Source of the DNA: Flammulina velutipes
Taxonomy: Eukaryota > Basidiomycota > Agaricomycetes > Agaricales > Physalacriaceae
DNA: 64,000 nt
NCBI GenBank assembly: GCA_011800155.1
Contig: CM022369.1
Span: 372,001 to 436,000, forward strand
Direction: 5' to 3'
Shown here: positions 9,407-20,864 of the stretch, one piece after another
Layout: every line of letters starts with the position of its first letter
Numbering within the stretch: the first letter of the stretch is position 1
Translations under genes and position numbers: made by a program
The notes under the pieces: generated by a model
Database searches by the model: none
Told to the model about the DNA's origin: nothing
Seen by the model: only the letters and a program-made list of their open reading frames with translations

Positions 9407-11198
9407 ATGGATAATCCCGCATACGCTTCAACAATCCAGCTCCCTTTCAACATCACGCCTCTCATTCTCCTTGCGAAATCCCGCTATGACGCAAGTATGT
9501 CCCAGGAAGAAGAGGAGGTAGAGGTCGACCCGTTCACTTCACTCCGACGCCAACTCCATGCCCCTCTCAATGAACTCTCTGATCTATCCGATGATTCAGA
9601 CCAGGACGATGCGGGAAAGAATGGCACAGGACTAAACCCCGCCCAGCACCAGAAGAGGAAGAATCCCGAGCAGTCCCTCTCTCCCTTGCAACGGCAATTA
9701 CATGCTCCTCTTGAGGAACTCTCCGACCTTTCCGACATTTCAGACTTCGAGGATCCGAGGAAAACACCCAAGGGAAGAAGCCCTGCTGGTCGCAAGACAC
9801 GTCCCCTGCGGTTTCTGCCCAGGATACCTCCATCACGCAAAGCCGTTATCAAGGACGTCTCTTGCAGAGCCCCTGTCCTTAGCGAGAACATCAGCCCCAA
9901 TACAGCCCTCCCTCCAAACACATCAGGAGAAGGACCACTTCCCATCTCTATCCCTCAGAAGAGGAAAAAACCGCGACGGCGCAAGACAGGCGCCCAAGTT
10001 CAGGAACGGAACAAGCGGAAACGACTGAGCAGACAGGAGGCTCGCGTAGCTTTTCAAGAGGCGAACGGAGGCTTGAAAGCTGTCTGCTTCAAGCGCCTTG
10101 CCCAAGCTCAGCCTCGAATGCTCCTCGACGTCAATGTTCTGTCGCTGCCTGCTGCGAAGGGAGCTTGGGTTGGAAAACACCGGAGGTTCGAGGCGATCTC
10201 TCGGTCTTTGGAAGACGTCCGTTCGGCCAACTTGAAGATCATCCAATGGGACGGGAAGACTACTCACCCAGTGCTGGACCAGGACTCCCGCATGTTCATT
10301 TTGATGGACGGGACAGCTCGGGGAGATGAATGGGAGCAGCTCAATGCCCGAATGGCGCAGAGGGTCGACGCTGCACGGGCCCGCTGCCGTTTCGTCAAAA
10401 AGAAGAATACAGAGATCAGAGGGGTATTTGCCGCCCTAGCAGAGGGTGTTTCGCACGGGGGAGGAACCACGGTATGCGCTCTTTCCAAATTATTCCCAAT
10501 CATCGTCCCAACTCTGAGAACGTCTAGGGCCCGGGAAACATAGCTATCTCTGAGAAGAACCGGCAGGTCTTGCAGGACTTGTTTCAAGATCCCGACTTTA
10601 TACGGGACGCTGGCCATGCCAATCGTACGTCGTTTACTCTGTCTTATTTCAAGGCTGACAAATTTTTAAAGGTGTCTTCCAACTGTACAATCCAGCTCTT
10701 CACCGCCTCTATTGCGACGTTCATGAGAGTTTGGACATGCAATTCGAGGAGGAAGAACTCCATTGGCCCTTTCCCAACAGCCCGTTTGCCGCTACTACGG
10801 TCAACTTTGGCCCTCAAACAGCAACCTACGACCACGTCGACGCGCATAACTTGCCCTTTGGATGGTGCCGTATCAAGGCGTTGGGAAACTACGACTACAA
10901 GCGAGGAGGCCATTTGGTTCTTTGGGATCTGGGGATCGCCATCGAATTCCCTCCAGGCGCTTCTATTTTCATTCCGTCTGCAATTCTCGTACATTCAAAC
11001 GTGGCCATTCAGCAAGGCGAAACCAGGTTTTCTGTTACATCCTATTCCGCAGGCGGACTCTTTCGCTGGGTCTACAATGGAGGCCAGACTGATAAAGATT
11101 TTCAGGAGGAACTCACAGAGGAAGAATGGGAGGAGGAGCTGAAGAAGAGGGACCGACGTTGGCGAGAATGCATCCGATTCTTCCCCGTCTGGAGTTAA
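9407..11198 (+). CDS. TET/JBP-family 2-oxoglutarate/Fe(II) dioxygenase (transposon cargo)
   Basis: Exons 9407-10471, 10528-10624 and 10672-11198 give 562 residues. The N-terminal third is acidic and low-complexity, with a repeated 'LHAPL.ELSDLSD' motif (residues ~48 and ~105). A basic stretch around residues 185-215 is a likely nuclear localisation signal. The C-terminal half has the fungal TET/JBP core: 'GPGNIAISEKNR', 'TVNFGPQTATYDHVDAHN' (HxD, iron ligands), 'GGHLVLWDLGIAIEFPPG' and 'IPSAILVHSN' (distal His ligand). It ends with 'GETRFSVTSYSAGGLFRW', where the Arg should bind 2-oxoglutarate. All catalytic residues are present, so oxidation of 5-methylcytosine or a related base in nuclear DNA is likely. 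A later Met at 9497 is an alternative start. It lies between the transposase and the DUF6532-like gene. Confidence 0.88.
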
Positions 11199-11345
11199 TG
11201 CAGTTTAAGCCCGCATTGTATTATTGAAACACGTTGCTGTTTTGCTTGACTGAAACCCTCCGCTTAGAACATGTTACGTAGAAGGTGAGCGCAAGGCGGG
11301 CATCGAGGCTCGCTTAAGAGTGACTGATTGTGCCGCCCGTCACGA

Positions 11346-11352
11346 TATAAAT
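11346..11352 (+). promoter_or_regulatory. TATA box of the DUF6532-like gene
   Basis: TATAAAT lies 86 bp before the ATG at 11438, in the short gap after the TET/JBP stop. CT-rich sequence follows up to the start codon, a common fungal promoter layout. Confidence 0.5.
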
Positions 11353-11437
11353 GTAAGCACCCTCTCTCTCTCGCACCATCACCTCTTTCTTACCCTCGAC
11401 CTCTTGCTAGCTCCCTTTCGCACGTCTCTCTTTCGCA

Positions 11438-13209
11438 ATGGCCCGCACCAAGAACAACTCCAAGGCTTCTCCTCGCAAGAACTCCACTGGCAAGAAGGCC
11501 ACCGTCAAGGCATCCGCTTTGGCCGCCGACGTGGCTGGACGCCTCAAGCTCTTGAAGAAGCAGAAGGCAGCAGAGCTTGCTGCCAAGGAGGAGGGCAAGT
11601 CTCTCTCTGCTTTTGACCGTATGCTCAGCTCTAACGACTTCTTAGCTATTCGAAAGAAGGCTGAGGCGATTTTGGCAGCTCAAGAAGGTAGCTCTGAGGA
11701 AGAGGATGAGGACTCGGGAGCTCCTCACGCTCTGGATACGTTCTTTGGGCCTTCTATTCCTTCACCGTCAGCCAAATCCGACGGTGAGGAGGATGAGGAC
11801 GACAGAGCTGCCTCTTCTGGAAACGAGGCAGAGGAAGGGTCTGAGGATGAGATTTTCGACGTGGTATGTACCAGAGTCTCTTTATCTTGTGCTGCGCTCA
11901 CAGAGCACATCCAGTCTGGCACTTATCCTGGGCAGACAAGCCCTGCACCAGTGACCCCCACCAAGAGGAAGGAGGCTCCTCTCTTGCTCAGCCCCGGCAC
12001 CGACTCCCCTCTCCTCAAGAAGCGTCGTACTACTGCTAATCTTCCCCGCCACTCTGTCGCTAAGACTTTCAAGAAGTACAAAGTGACGAGAGATGAGTTT
12101 ACTCCCCGGACCACTCGTTTCGCAGAGGCCTCCAAGAAGGAGCTTCGTCGCCGTGTCGCTCTGGTGGATGCCTACCCCGGTAACAAGGAGATGTTCATTA
12201 AGGAGACAATTCAAGCCACCGCGGAGGACCATGAGAAGCCAGAGTTCAAGGATGCTTTGGAACGTCTTCTAGCCAACCCGGAGATGCAGCAACGGTTTGG
12301 GCTCTACGTACGTCCAGCTCTTCTACCTCTGTGCTGTCACTTACCCCCCCATGCAGGTTAGTTATGCCCGGAACGGCGTACTCCACGGGATGTACAAGAA
12401 GGCTCACTCATTCACCGCCACCATGGGCCTCCCGGGACATCGCAAGGGAAAGGAGATTCAGCTCTTTGTCCAATGGCTGCTTCAAAAGGATACTTTCAAG
12501 TACGGAGGTCTAGATTCTGAGGCAAGTCTATTGTCCTCTCTATTATCTCTTCTCTCTACTGATAGCTTCTAGGCCATGACCGTCGACCTCAAGAAGCCCT
12601 GGGGTGCTACCTTCTTCGACGCCATTCCTCGGGCTCAACTTTTCACGGGACGTGGCACCGCTGATACACTGGTGACACAGCAACTTGTCATCAACCAAAC
12701 CCTACCAGGAGAGTTGATGGCGTTGAGCGCTACTGCCGTACGTCAATTTTCTTTCTTTCTTCTTTCTCTATATCCTTTGACTCATACTTGTTCAGATGGA
12801 ACACGCTATCAAGGAATGGGCTGAGGGTTCTCAGAAATCTCTAGATTTCACGGATGCCCTTGCCTCTCGGTCCGTACTTTCTTTGCACACTGTGGCCTAT
12901 CTAATGTTCTTTCTAGCTATGTCTATCATCTCAAATCGTGGCAGTTCTTTGAGGACAAGTGCCCTACTTATGCCCGACGTCTTCGCAATGACCTGTTTCA
13001 TCAAATTCTGTACGTTTCTTGTTCCTTTACTTCTTCTCTCTAACTGATTGTCTATCAGCTGTCATTCCAACAAGACATTCCTCATTGAGGCTACTGGCAT
13101 CATCGAGATGGATGGAGTAGATCTTAATGCTTTGGAGGAATCTGCAATGACTGCAGACCGCCTTGACGCTGCTCAGGCAGATTCGTCTCTTCCTCTTACC
13201 TATCCTTAG
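11438..13209 (+). CDS. DUF6532-like protein (transposon cargo)
   Basis: Seven exons join in phase: 11438-11863, 11915-12307, 12357-12521, 12573-12737, 12796-12869, 12917-13009 and 13059-13209, giving 488 residues. The first acceptor could instead be 11935. The N-terminus is Lys/Ser/Ala-rich, then comes an acidic Ser/Glu stretch and basic 'SPLLKKRRTT', suggesting a nuclear protein. From residue ~240 the sequence resembles DUF6532, a domain common in mushroom genomes: 'FIKETIQATAEDHEKPEFK', 'IQLFVQWLLQKDTFKYGG', 'LPGELMALSATAMEHAIKEW'. Intron 3 uses a GC donor (GCAAGT). The biochemical role of DUF6532 is unknown. Its place in an intact element suggests a job in transposition or silencing escape, which is inference. 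Confidence 0.7.
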
Positions 13210-13810
13210 ATATCTTTAATCATCTATGAGCCATAGCATTCAACTGCTTCATTCATTCATTATACTAGCTATATGTCGTCGTCACTAGCCTGAAATTAAT
13301 CAATATGCTTTTTTTATATTCTTTGAACTTTAAACTAAGTTGACCTCATAGGGTTATCAGCTGTCTTATAACTCAGTGTATTCTAGAGCTTCTTTAAGTT
13401 GTTTAATAGACATCTTTATAATAGTTCCTAACTAACTTCAATGCACCTCCCGTCAAATCTACATTCATGACACTGTTCAAAGCTAACTCTTGTTCAACCA
13501 CAAGTTGACATAGACTAATGAAGAATATAACACTAACAAAGGCTAACTTCGAGCTCTCTACAGGCTAACCTCAAATTACCTTGACACATTATTAATTGTA
13601 ACTTTGCATTGAAGTAATCTTGAAGTTAACAAAGGATGTAGTGTATATTCCAAATGCTTTATTACAACCTATGACACTCTGAAGTTACCTGAAGTTAGAA
13701 AATACTAACTTAGTATTTTCTACAATTATAACCATAGCCCTTGGCAACTTTACTGACTATTGTCTTCGGGGGTGTAAAGATAACTTCAGTCACATAGAGA
13801 TAACTTAGTC
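13210..13810 (+). repeat. Right subterminal repeat region
   Basis: About 600 bp of AT-rich non-coding DNA with many copies of GCTAACTT, GAAGTTA, TAACTTC and AAGTTAAC in both orientations, densest between 13430 and 13810. The word content mirrors the left end (4477-4735), as expected for the two ends of one element. Confidence 0.65.
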
Positions 13811-13830
13811 TCCATAGCTGTTTCCTGATG
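13811..13830 (-). repeat. Right terminal inverted repeat of the Plavaka element
   Basis: TCCATAGCTGTTTCCTGATG is an exact 20-base inverted match to 4457-4476. The last G of the element is probably 13827, followed by the AT duplication. Confidence 0.85.
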
Positions 13831-16123
13831 CAGGGTATGGTCGACGTTCAGGCAGCTACATGGTACACCACAGGAATGCAAGTGTCCCATTGGGCCTAGG
13901 CGCGATGCAGAGAGTGGCATCACCGTTAGCAGGAGTGCCTACATCGTACGCATTGCAGAGTCAGCTAACGGCGGCGCTCGAGAAAATTGAAGAGCTCAAA
14001 CTTCTCCTTCGGGACAAGTCAGTGGAGAACAGTGCACTACAGTGAGTGTGCTTACCTGTTGCGATAAATCCGCTAAATTCTGGGCAGTGACGCCTACAAT
14101 AAGCTTCTTGAGGCTGTTCGATCTGGCATGTCAGGACACTCACAGGATATCGACGGGAAGCCAGCTCCAGTACAGTCAAGAAGGGTCCATACTTTCCAGC
14201 CACCAGAGCTTGCTCTCGTCAAGTTCTGGACTCGCGAAGATTACAAGAAAAGACCACGCCACGGCCAAGGTACAGGACAAGGAGCAAATGAGCACGCCAT
14301 GTCCTTTATTACGGGCAAGGATGGTGTCCCAATCACAGAGCTCTATGCAAAGGATATACGAAGTGGAATACGGCTCCATTGGCAAGACTGGATCATTAGC
14401 GGAAAGCCAGTCCCCGCGTCATGGATGCAAGTGGGCGCTGTTGCGATGGGCAAGTACTATGACTTTGCAGCAGAAACCTATCCTCCCGTGGGCCTGTGTG
14501 CAAATAATTGGAAGGCGCACAAGATTGGGTTGACGTACTATCCCGCTTGGATCCAAGCGAACGCTGCAAAGATCAAGACAGCTGCGGAGAAAAGTCGACA
14601 AAGCGAGATCGAGCAAGGTGCATTGGCGTTGCAGATATCATCAGGTGGTACGGCATTGGACTTGAAGCGACCAAGGAGAACAGATGAGAGTGCTAGTACA
14701 CGAAAGCGAGTGAAGAAGGAAGTCAAAGAGGAGAATTCTAAATCGGTATGATATTCCCACCATCGTCTTTCCTCTAATCAAACCATCATAGACACAGTCT
14801 CTTGTTGCCGACAATGCTCCACTTGTACCTCCAATGCCAGATGCCAGCGAAGTCCCGACGCCAAAGGACTGTGAAGTCCCGACAGCTGCCACACCATCTC
14901 CAGATCTGGCGTCGGCTCCAGCCATAGCAGAAACTCTCCCAGTACCAACACTGGCTATGCAAGTAGCAGCTCCAACTCCAACACTTGTGATGACTCCAAC
15001 GTTGCCAACAACGCCAACAACCACAACGCCAATGATCCCAATACCAACGAACCCAACGACGTCGGCACCAACGACCCCAACACCAACGACCCCAACACTA
15101 ACGACCCCAACACCAACGACCCCATTACCAGCTGTACCCGTAACAATCTCGATGCCGACCACCCCAGTCATGAACCAGTCATCTACCATACAGGAGCCAA
15201 CACCGATGCCAACACTGTCACCAATCGTTCCAGCGACGCCTATCCCTGTAGCAGCCCCAATATCTGTCGCTCAAGACTTCGAGGTGACTCCACCAACAGC
15301 GCCATTGGAAGACAATGTACAGATCCCTAATCATCAAGAAGCTACCCAGCCGCTCCCTCTGGCGCCATTCATGCAGGACAAGGGATTTGACGAACCTGGT
15401 AGTGATACTATAGGTGCGCAACACAAACACGCTATATTCTTTTGTCTAACAATATTCTTATCAGTAATAGAGCCTACTCCTCTTACAGAAAACAGCCAGG
15501 CAACATTTGACCTGCCTCACGAAGAAATGGACGATCCATTGACAAATAAATACGCCAAGTTCAGTCAATTTTGGGTCTGTTTCTTTCCTTTTTTATTGTT
15601 GGCGTTATTCTCATCCCTCCACAGAGCAAGAACCCGTTGCTCAATGACAAATCATATGTTAACTCTGCCCCTCTCGACCTGACACTACCGTCGTCGTCTT
15701 CTCAAGGTACACCTCTACGATCATTTTCCGCTCATATATTCACACCGCTATGCAGCTGATTCAGGCGAAAACCCGGAGAAGAAAAAGAAAGCTGTAGCAG
15801 GCAAGATGACAGCAACGAAGAGCACTACTCCGCGGTTCGTTTCTTACCTTTTCGGACTGTACCGCCCTAATCGAGACATTCCCTAGCAATCTTTGTGCAA
15901 TTCAGTGGATCAGCAAAGTGAAAGGCACTCGAGAACAGTTCGCAACGTATTGGAGCAGTCTCTCTGCGGAGGAGATAAAGGTATGTCATTTGATTCTCTA
16001 CTACTCGCAGTATCTCAATTCACTGTCTTTTACCAGACTTGGACAGAGAAATCAAACCAGGCGAAGGCGGCTGGAAAGGAGGCGGCCACAGGAAAGGAAG
16101 CTACGATGGCGGCAGCTAGTTGA
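13830..16123 (+). pseudogene. 3' part of the gene split by the Plavaka insertion
   Basis: Continues the frame left at 4459. Residues then include a leucine-rich coiled-coil segment ('LTAALEKIEELKLLLRDK') and, after an intron (14042-14087), a compact region with 'FWTREDYKKRPRHGQG', 'ELYAKDIRSGIRLHWQDW' and 'YPPVGLCANNWKAHKIG'. Next come basic 'KRVKKEVKEE', a long Thr/Pro-rich repeat (about 15045-15130), further short exons, and a basic tail ending at TGA 16121-16123. I recognise no domain. Without the insertion it would encode roughly 650 residues. Coiled coil and basic patches suggest DNA or protein binding, perhaps a CACTA accessory protein; that is inference. Confidence 0.6.
15060..15125 (+). 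repeat. 15-bp minisatellite encoding Thr-Pro repeats
   Basis: Tandem near-identical CCAACGACCCCAACA units, giving a TTPTP pattern in the split gene. The 15-bp period keeps the frame. Confidence 0.75.
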
Positions 16124-17721
16124 TTTATGTGTGCTTGATGCAACACACTCAGAATAGTTATGCGTAGTCTTCCACCTATCAATAAATTGATTTGCCTATA
16201 TTTCAACTCTGGTACAAGTGAGATATACATGGTTATGCATATATGGGCCAAGACGGTAAATATGGAGAGCTATCTACATATAGTGTGTCTCGCATTTGAC
16301 GTGCGGTCAGGATACTCGATGAGCCGTGTTTTCCATATCTTTTCCATCAAAATTCAATCTAGGATGTTGCAACTGTGCGAGGAATTGCTAGGTACGTCCA
16401 GGAAATTTTCTGAACTAGATCAAACTATTTCTAACTCGACCAACATAGGTGGCTTTTTCACTGGGACTCAAGTCCTGATATGAATGACACGCATAATTTT
16501 TGACTTTTATCAATCAGTGCGAAGAGAGTCGAACGTAATCAAACACGTAGGAGCGGCATTAATTTTCCTACCCGATCTCACAGTACAAGAAAGTTAGATG
16601 ACCTTGGGTTAGCATCTATCAGTATCATCAAGCGCGTCAAAGCTCATCTTGTCGAAGGTTCACATGGATCAGTCAACCTTGACTTTACATGAGTTGAACG
16701 GTTATCGCTGACTGGTTGGATTCAAATTCTACTTCTTGCCTTACTCTTGCCACGCCTGATAAGTATGAGATATACATTATAGATCTCGACAACGACCCAC
16801 AGTACCAGATTCGTTTGCGCGCAAAGAATCAAGTCATCCCACAGTGCGAGCTGGAAATTCAGGTTGATTGATGCTAACAACAGTTAGTACCCTGCCATTG
16901 ACCGACTCTGGGCTGGCGCTTCAGATACTTGTCATTGTAGTAGTTCGACATCACAGGATAGCCACACGATAGATTTACGCGAGCTGGCGATGGGGATGTC
17001 GATGAACATTGAACAGCGGGAAGAAGAACAAGGAACGAACAATCCGCTCTCCATATCAGCTAGAGCGACAATCCTAACGTTCGTGGTCAAAGCGAACCGA
17101 TGCGGAACCCTTTTAAGAAAGGAAAAAGTTGGGCTACACTGAGACTCAGAGTGATGCGTGCGATACCACAAGATCGATCTACGCGCTGATCAGGATTCGC
17201 CTAGGCTCGTCCCTCGTCGATGACCAGGCGGCGTGGCGTAACGTTAACACATGAGGGTGGTACACAGGTACGTCCAATCAAGGTTTCATTCAAGTTAGCA
17301 TCTACCTGTGCCACAAATTAGATTGATCCTTGAACGGGATCATGATGAGGACTGGTCACTGTATGCAACTGGAGCATAAGAACTGTATTGAATCTACGCG
17401 TTCAAGTTGATTTGGATTGGCCCTGGACAAGAACCCGCGGAGAAATCAAAGGAAGAGTGTAATATCGCCCAGACGACGCCTATTGGCGAATATCTGCAGA
17501 AAACAGAGGCCGGAGGAACTCTGAGCGGAAAAGAAACAAGTAATTTACCAAATCCGGAAGGCTAGCATTCAACCACGCGACCTATATGGAAGATTTCTAT
17601 TTGGTATCCCTCTCTAAGCCAGGTCGCTTCTAAACCTAGAATCTGTCCTTTCCTGTTCATTTCCTTTCATTCCCGAACCGCCACCATCTACAGAGACGAC
17701 ATTGACGACGACGCCCTTCCC
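16124..17721. other. Intergenic region between the mobile-element nest and the G-alpha gene
   Basis: No coding frame with family resemblance is visible on either strand. The right terminus of the outer CACTA-type element should lie here if the split gene belongs to it, but I found no clear CACTA-type terminal repeat. The last ~120 bp before 17722 is CT-rich, like a promoter or 5' UTR. Confidence 0.5.
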
Positions 17722-20104
17722 ATGGCAAGACAAACCAATAATATATCCCCAAGCCGCCGTCGCTCTCTCTCCGACCCACTTGCAGTCGTACTGTTGCCGC
17801 CACCAAATGAATCGCCAATCGAGCGAGAGGAACGGATGAAGAGAGAGCTCGAAGCAAAGCAAGTCAGTGACAGGATAGACGAGCTCATTCGGGAGGATCG
17901 TAGCCGTCGCAAGAAGACGCGCCCAGAGGTCAACGTTCTGCTCTTGGGACAGTCGGAGTCGGGGAAAAGTACGACATTGAAACGTGAGTCTCCGTTCGAC
18001 CCAGCGATAAATCTCCTGCACAATGCTTCCGCGCGTTGTGCTAACAACGTCACCGCCTGCGGGGCTTCGGCGGGGACTATAGTGTGAGTTAAATCAACTA
18101 TCCGCCTGCTGGCATTACTGAGTTAGCTATAGGCGACTCGGAATATTCATCTACCAGTTGCGCGGCTTTGTTGAAGCACGCCTTTGCCTTTCCATCATAT
18201 CCTCCTCTATTCTTCCAACGCCTCCGGATCATCTGCTAACTGCTTCGTTCAATAGAATTCCAACTCCTCCATAGTCCCGCTGCCTTCCATGCGGAACGTA
18301 TAGCCTGGCGCGCCGTCATATACCTCAATCTTGTTCGTTCCGTTAGAAGGTATTCTTCGCATCGCCTCTACTTGCGCCCAAACTAACGCCCTGATAGAAT
18401 ATTGGAGGCGCTGTCTCCGGAGAGTGACAACGCCGACGAGCACGATGAAAACGACTCATTCGAAACTGCCTCCGTCATTATTTCGTCCAATGGTCGGCCT
18501 CCCTCAGCCATCTCGGGAACCAAGATACCTAATTACGAAAACTATCGGAGTCGTCTCGAACCTTTAGTCGAACTCGAAGAACGCCTAACTCGACTTCTTT
18601 CTACCCCGGAAGAGGATGAAGCTACTCATTTAGATTGGGACGCCCAGAAGGCGTCGCCCCCCATGCCCGTTGACGCTAATGGCCGGCCCGCGCCAACTAT
18701 TGACATTCCTCAAATCAAGCAGCCTCACTCTTCGCCTGTCTCCCCCGTTGACAGCAACAACACTCTGAACACGTCGGGAAAAGTCGCCAAGAGAAAGGAA
18801 GTGTCGGTTCATACTTCTATTAACTGGAAGAAGGCGTTCGCTCTGGGTGGAAAGTCTAAGAGCCCGAAGAGCGCACATTCTGGGGAGATCGAAGGATGGT
18901 GGGAGGATCCCGACGACCCAGTCCATGCGCTCAATGCATGTGCACCTGTGATGCAAGAACTCTGGCAAGATCCTAACGTTCGAAGACGACTACAAGAGAA
19001 GCGTCTCCGACTGGAAGAAAGTAGTGGCTTGTACATTCTTTTCTCTTCGTCATCCGATTTCGGTCTCACATACTTTCTTCCATAGTTATCTCGACGAGAT
19101 TCCAAGGATAACGGCCAAGAAGTATATCCCCACAGATGGTAAGCCTTATCTGTCATGTCACCAGGTAGCCATATGCTCAATACTCTGCGCCTCAGCGGAC
19201 GTTCTGAAAGCCCGACTGAAAACGATAGGCGTCGTGGAACACACGTTTCTCATTCAATCGGGCAACAACCGTGGCGTTGAATGGCGAATATACGATGTCG
19301 GCGGAGCACGAAACCAACGACAGGCCTGGGCTCCTTATTTCGAGGATGGTATGTGTTAGCCTCATTAGACGCGGTGTGGGCTCATGATTTCCTTTAAAGT
19401 GAACGCCATTATATTCCTAGCGCCAATCTCGGCTTTTGACCAGGTTTTGACAGAGGTAATAAATCCTTCGGAGAGATATCGGGACTCGCTAAGTGTTTTT
19501 ATCACACCAGGATACCCGTGTCAATAGGTTAGAGGACTCGTTACTCCTGTGGCAGTCTATGGCGTCCAACAAGCTATTGGCTAAAGTTAGCATCGTACTG
19601 TTTTTGAACAAGTGTGATCTATTACAGGTACGTGATTACCATCCATCTTCCGGGTACAGATACTGATGGTACAGCCAGGCTAAGCTTGACGCTGGTGTCA
19701 GACTGAACCAGCATATGACATCGTACGGCGACCGACCCAACGATTATGATTCAGTATCGAAATGTAAGGCTTCACCCCCGTGATATAGCGGTTCTGATCA
19801 TCCTTGTAGATTTCCGCAACAAATTCGGCGCCATACACCATTCAGCGACGCCCAACAAGGAACGTGAGTTGTACAGTAAGTCTCAACACCGTATCAGCTA
19901 CAAGGCCCTGACCTCTCTTCTTTTGCAGTACACTTCACCGCCGTAACAGATACACGCCGAACGGCCACCATCATATCTTCCGGTGAGTATTCTTGCGACG
20001 CCACTTGCAGCGCCTTTTCAACTTCCAACTGTCATAAACTGACACGATCTACAGTCAGAGATATCATCATCAAGGGAAATCTCAGGAACCTCAAACTGGT
20101 TTAG
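17722..20104 (+). CDS. Atypical long heterotrimeric G-protein alpha subunit
   Basis: Eleven exons join in phase (17722-17983, 18256-18349, 18398-19030, 19086-19138, 19196-19348, 19400-19455, 19511-19627, 19679-19763, 19810-19875, 19929-19982, 20055-20104), giving 540 residues against ~350 in classical G-alpha. G1 is 'GQSESGKST'. G2 is 'DVLKARLKTIG', with the switch-I Arg kept. G3 is 'YDVGGARNQRQAW', where Ala replaces the Gln that activates the hydrolytic water. G4 is 'FLNKCDLL' and G5 'TAVTDT'. A ~210-residue polar insert after 'LNLVRSVRRILEALS' enlarges the helical domain. There is no MG myristoylation start and no C-terminal CGLF-like receptor tail. The same features recur in a mushroom G-alpha subgroup I know. 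Nucleotide binding is likely; GTP hydrolysis and receptor coupling are probably altered. Confidence 0.88.
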
Positions 20105-20864
20105 AAAGCTCGGGACTTTCCATGCTTCCTTTACACCCAACGCGTTTACCTGCGGTTCACCGCCGACGACACCCTTCACGCATCTCTGCATGCTTCGCTT
20201 TCATGACCTCATTGCTCTAATATGTGAACCTTCATCTCCTCTACCTATTGTTTCTTTCGGGCTTGATGTCTTTAATTGTGTATAGTTATAAATCTCTCTC
20301 TCAACCTTCATCTGTCGCTGCTGTTCTGTTTAAATCCACCATGTCTACTCGTACATCGTCCATGCCATCCCTGCATACCCTAATAATGCCTCCGTACCAT
20401 ATACACTGTTCTCCCTAGTTCATCTCTACATAGCTCATCTGATTCTGCAATGTGATAGCACCGAAATTAGGACGGAATCTTCCTGCCTGCCTGCTCAAAA
20501 ATAGTAGCGACCCCCGGGCCCGTTCATTACCGTTCCCAGTCATACGGATTCTGGAATATGAGCTGGAGGATAGAAGCTTGAAATGACGACGAGCTCAAGC
20601 CTAACGTGATGTGGCGTGGAAGACAAGCCATCCAAAGCATCGCTCATCGATAGTAATATCATTGTCTTTGTGGAGAATCGTGAATACATAGGACAGTGAT
20701 GACGAGGAAAAGGGAGCGGAGAATTAAAGTAATGATATGTATCTGTATCTGTATGAAGAGTTCAAGGATGAGCCGCCTGGGATATATGTACAACTTCACG
20801 AAGCCAATTTTGATGAGCGTTCGATCAGATAGATAACACGAAAACACAAAGACAAATGGCCCGC
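20105..20864. other. Intergenic, convergent 3' ends
   Basis: Lies between the 3' ends of the G-alpha gene and the minus-strand NTF2-like gene. It holds CT-rich UTR-like sequence and AT-rich stretches (GTATCTGTATCTGTAT around 20739). No gene seen. Confidence 0.5.

Larger units (their letters stand above)
4460..13827. mobile_element. Plavaka DNA transposon carrying TET/JBP and DUF6532 genes
   Basis: A 9368-bp element bounded by inverted repeats reading CAGGAAACAGCTATGGA inward from each end, flanked by AT on both sides (4458-4459, 13828-13829). Removing the element plus one AT restores an open frame across the junction, which supports these exact ends. Both ends carry 250-600 bp of non-coding DNA full of TAACT/AGTTA motifs, like the subterminal repeats of CACTA-superfamily elements. 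Inside are an intact transposase on the minus strand and two intact plus-strand genes. Intact frames and matching ends suggest recent activity. TET/JBP capture by several transposon superfamilies in basidiomycetes is established; this exact cargo set I have not seen described. Confidence 0.85.

Noticed and set aside
14641..15189. Long minus-strand frame rich in Val and Gly
   Set aside because: A shadow of the Thr/Pro repeat on the plus strand; low complexity and no domain.
16160..16483. 107-codon plus-strand frame after the split gene
   Set aside because: No start context, no similarity to any family I know, biased composition; treated as chance.
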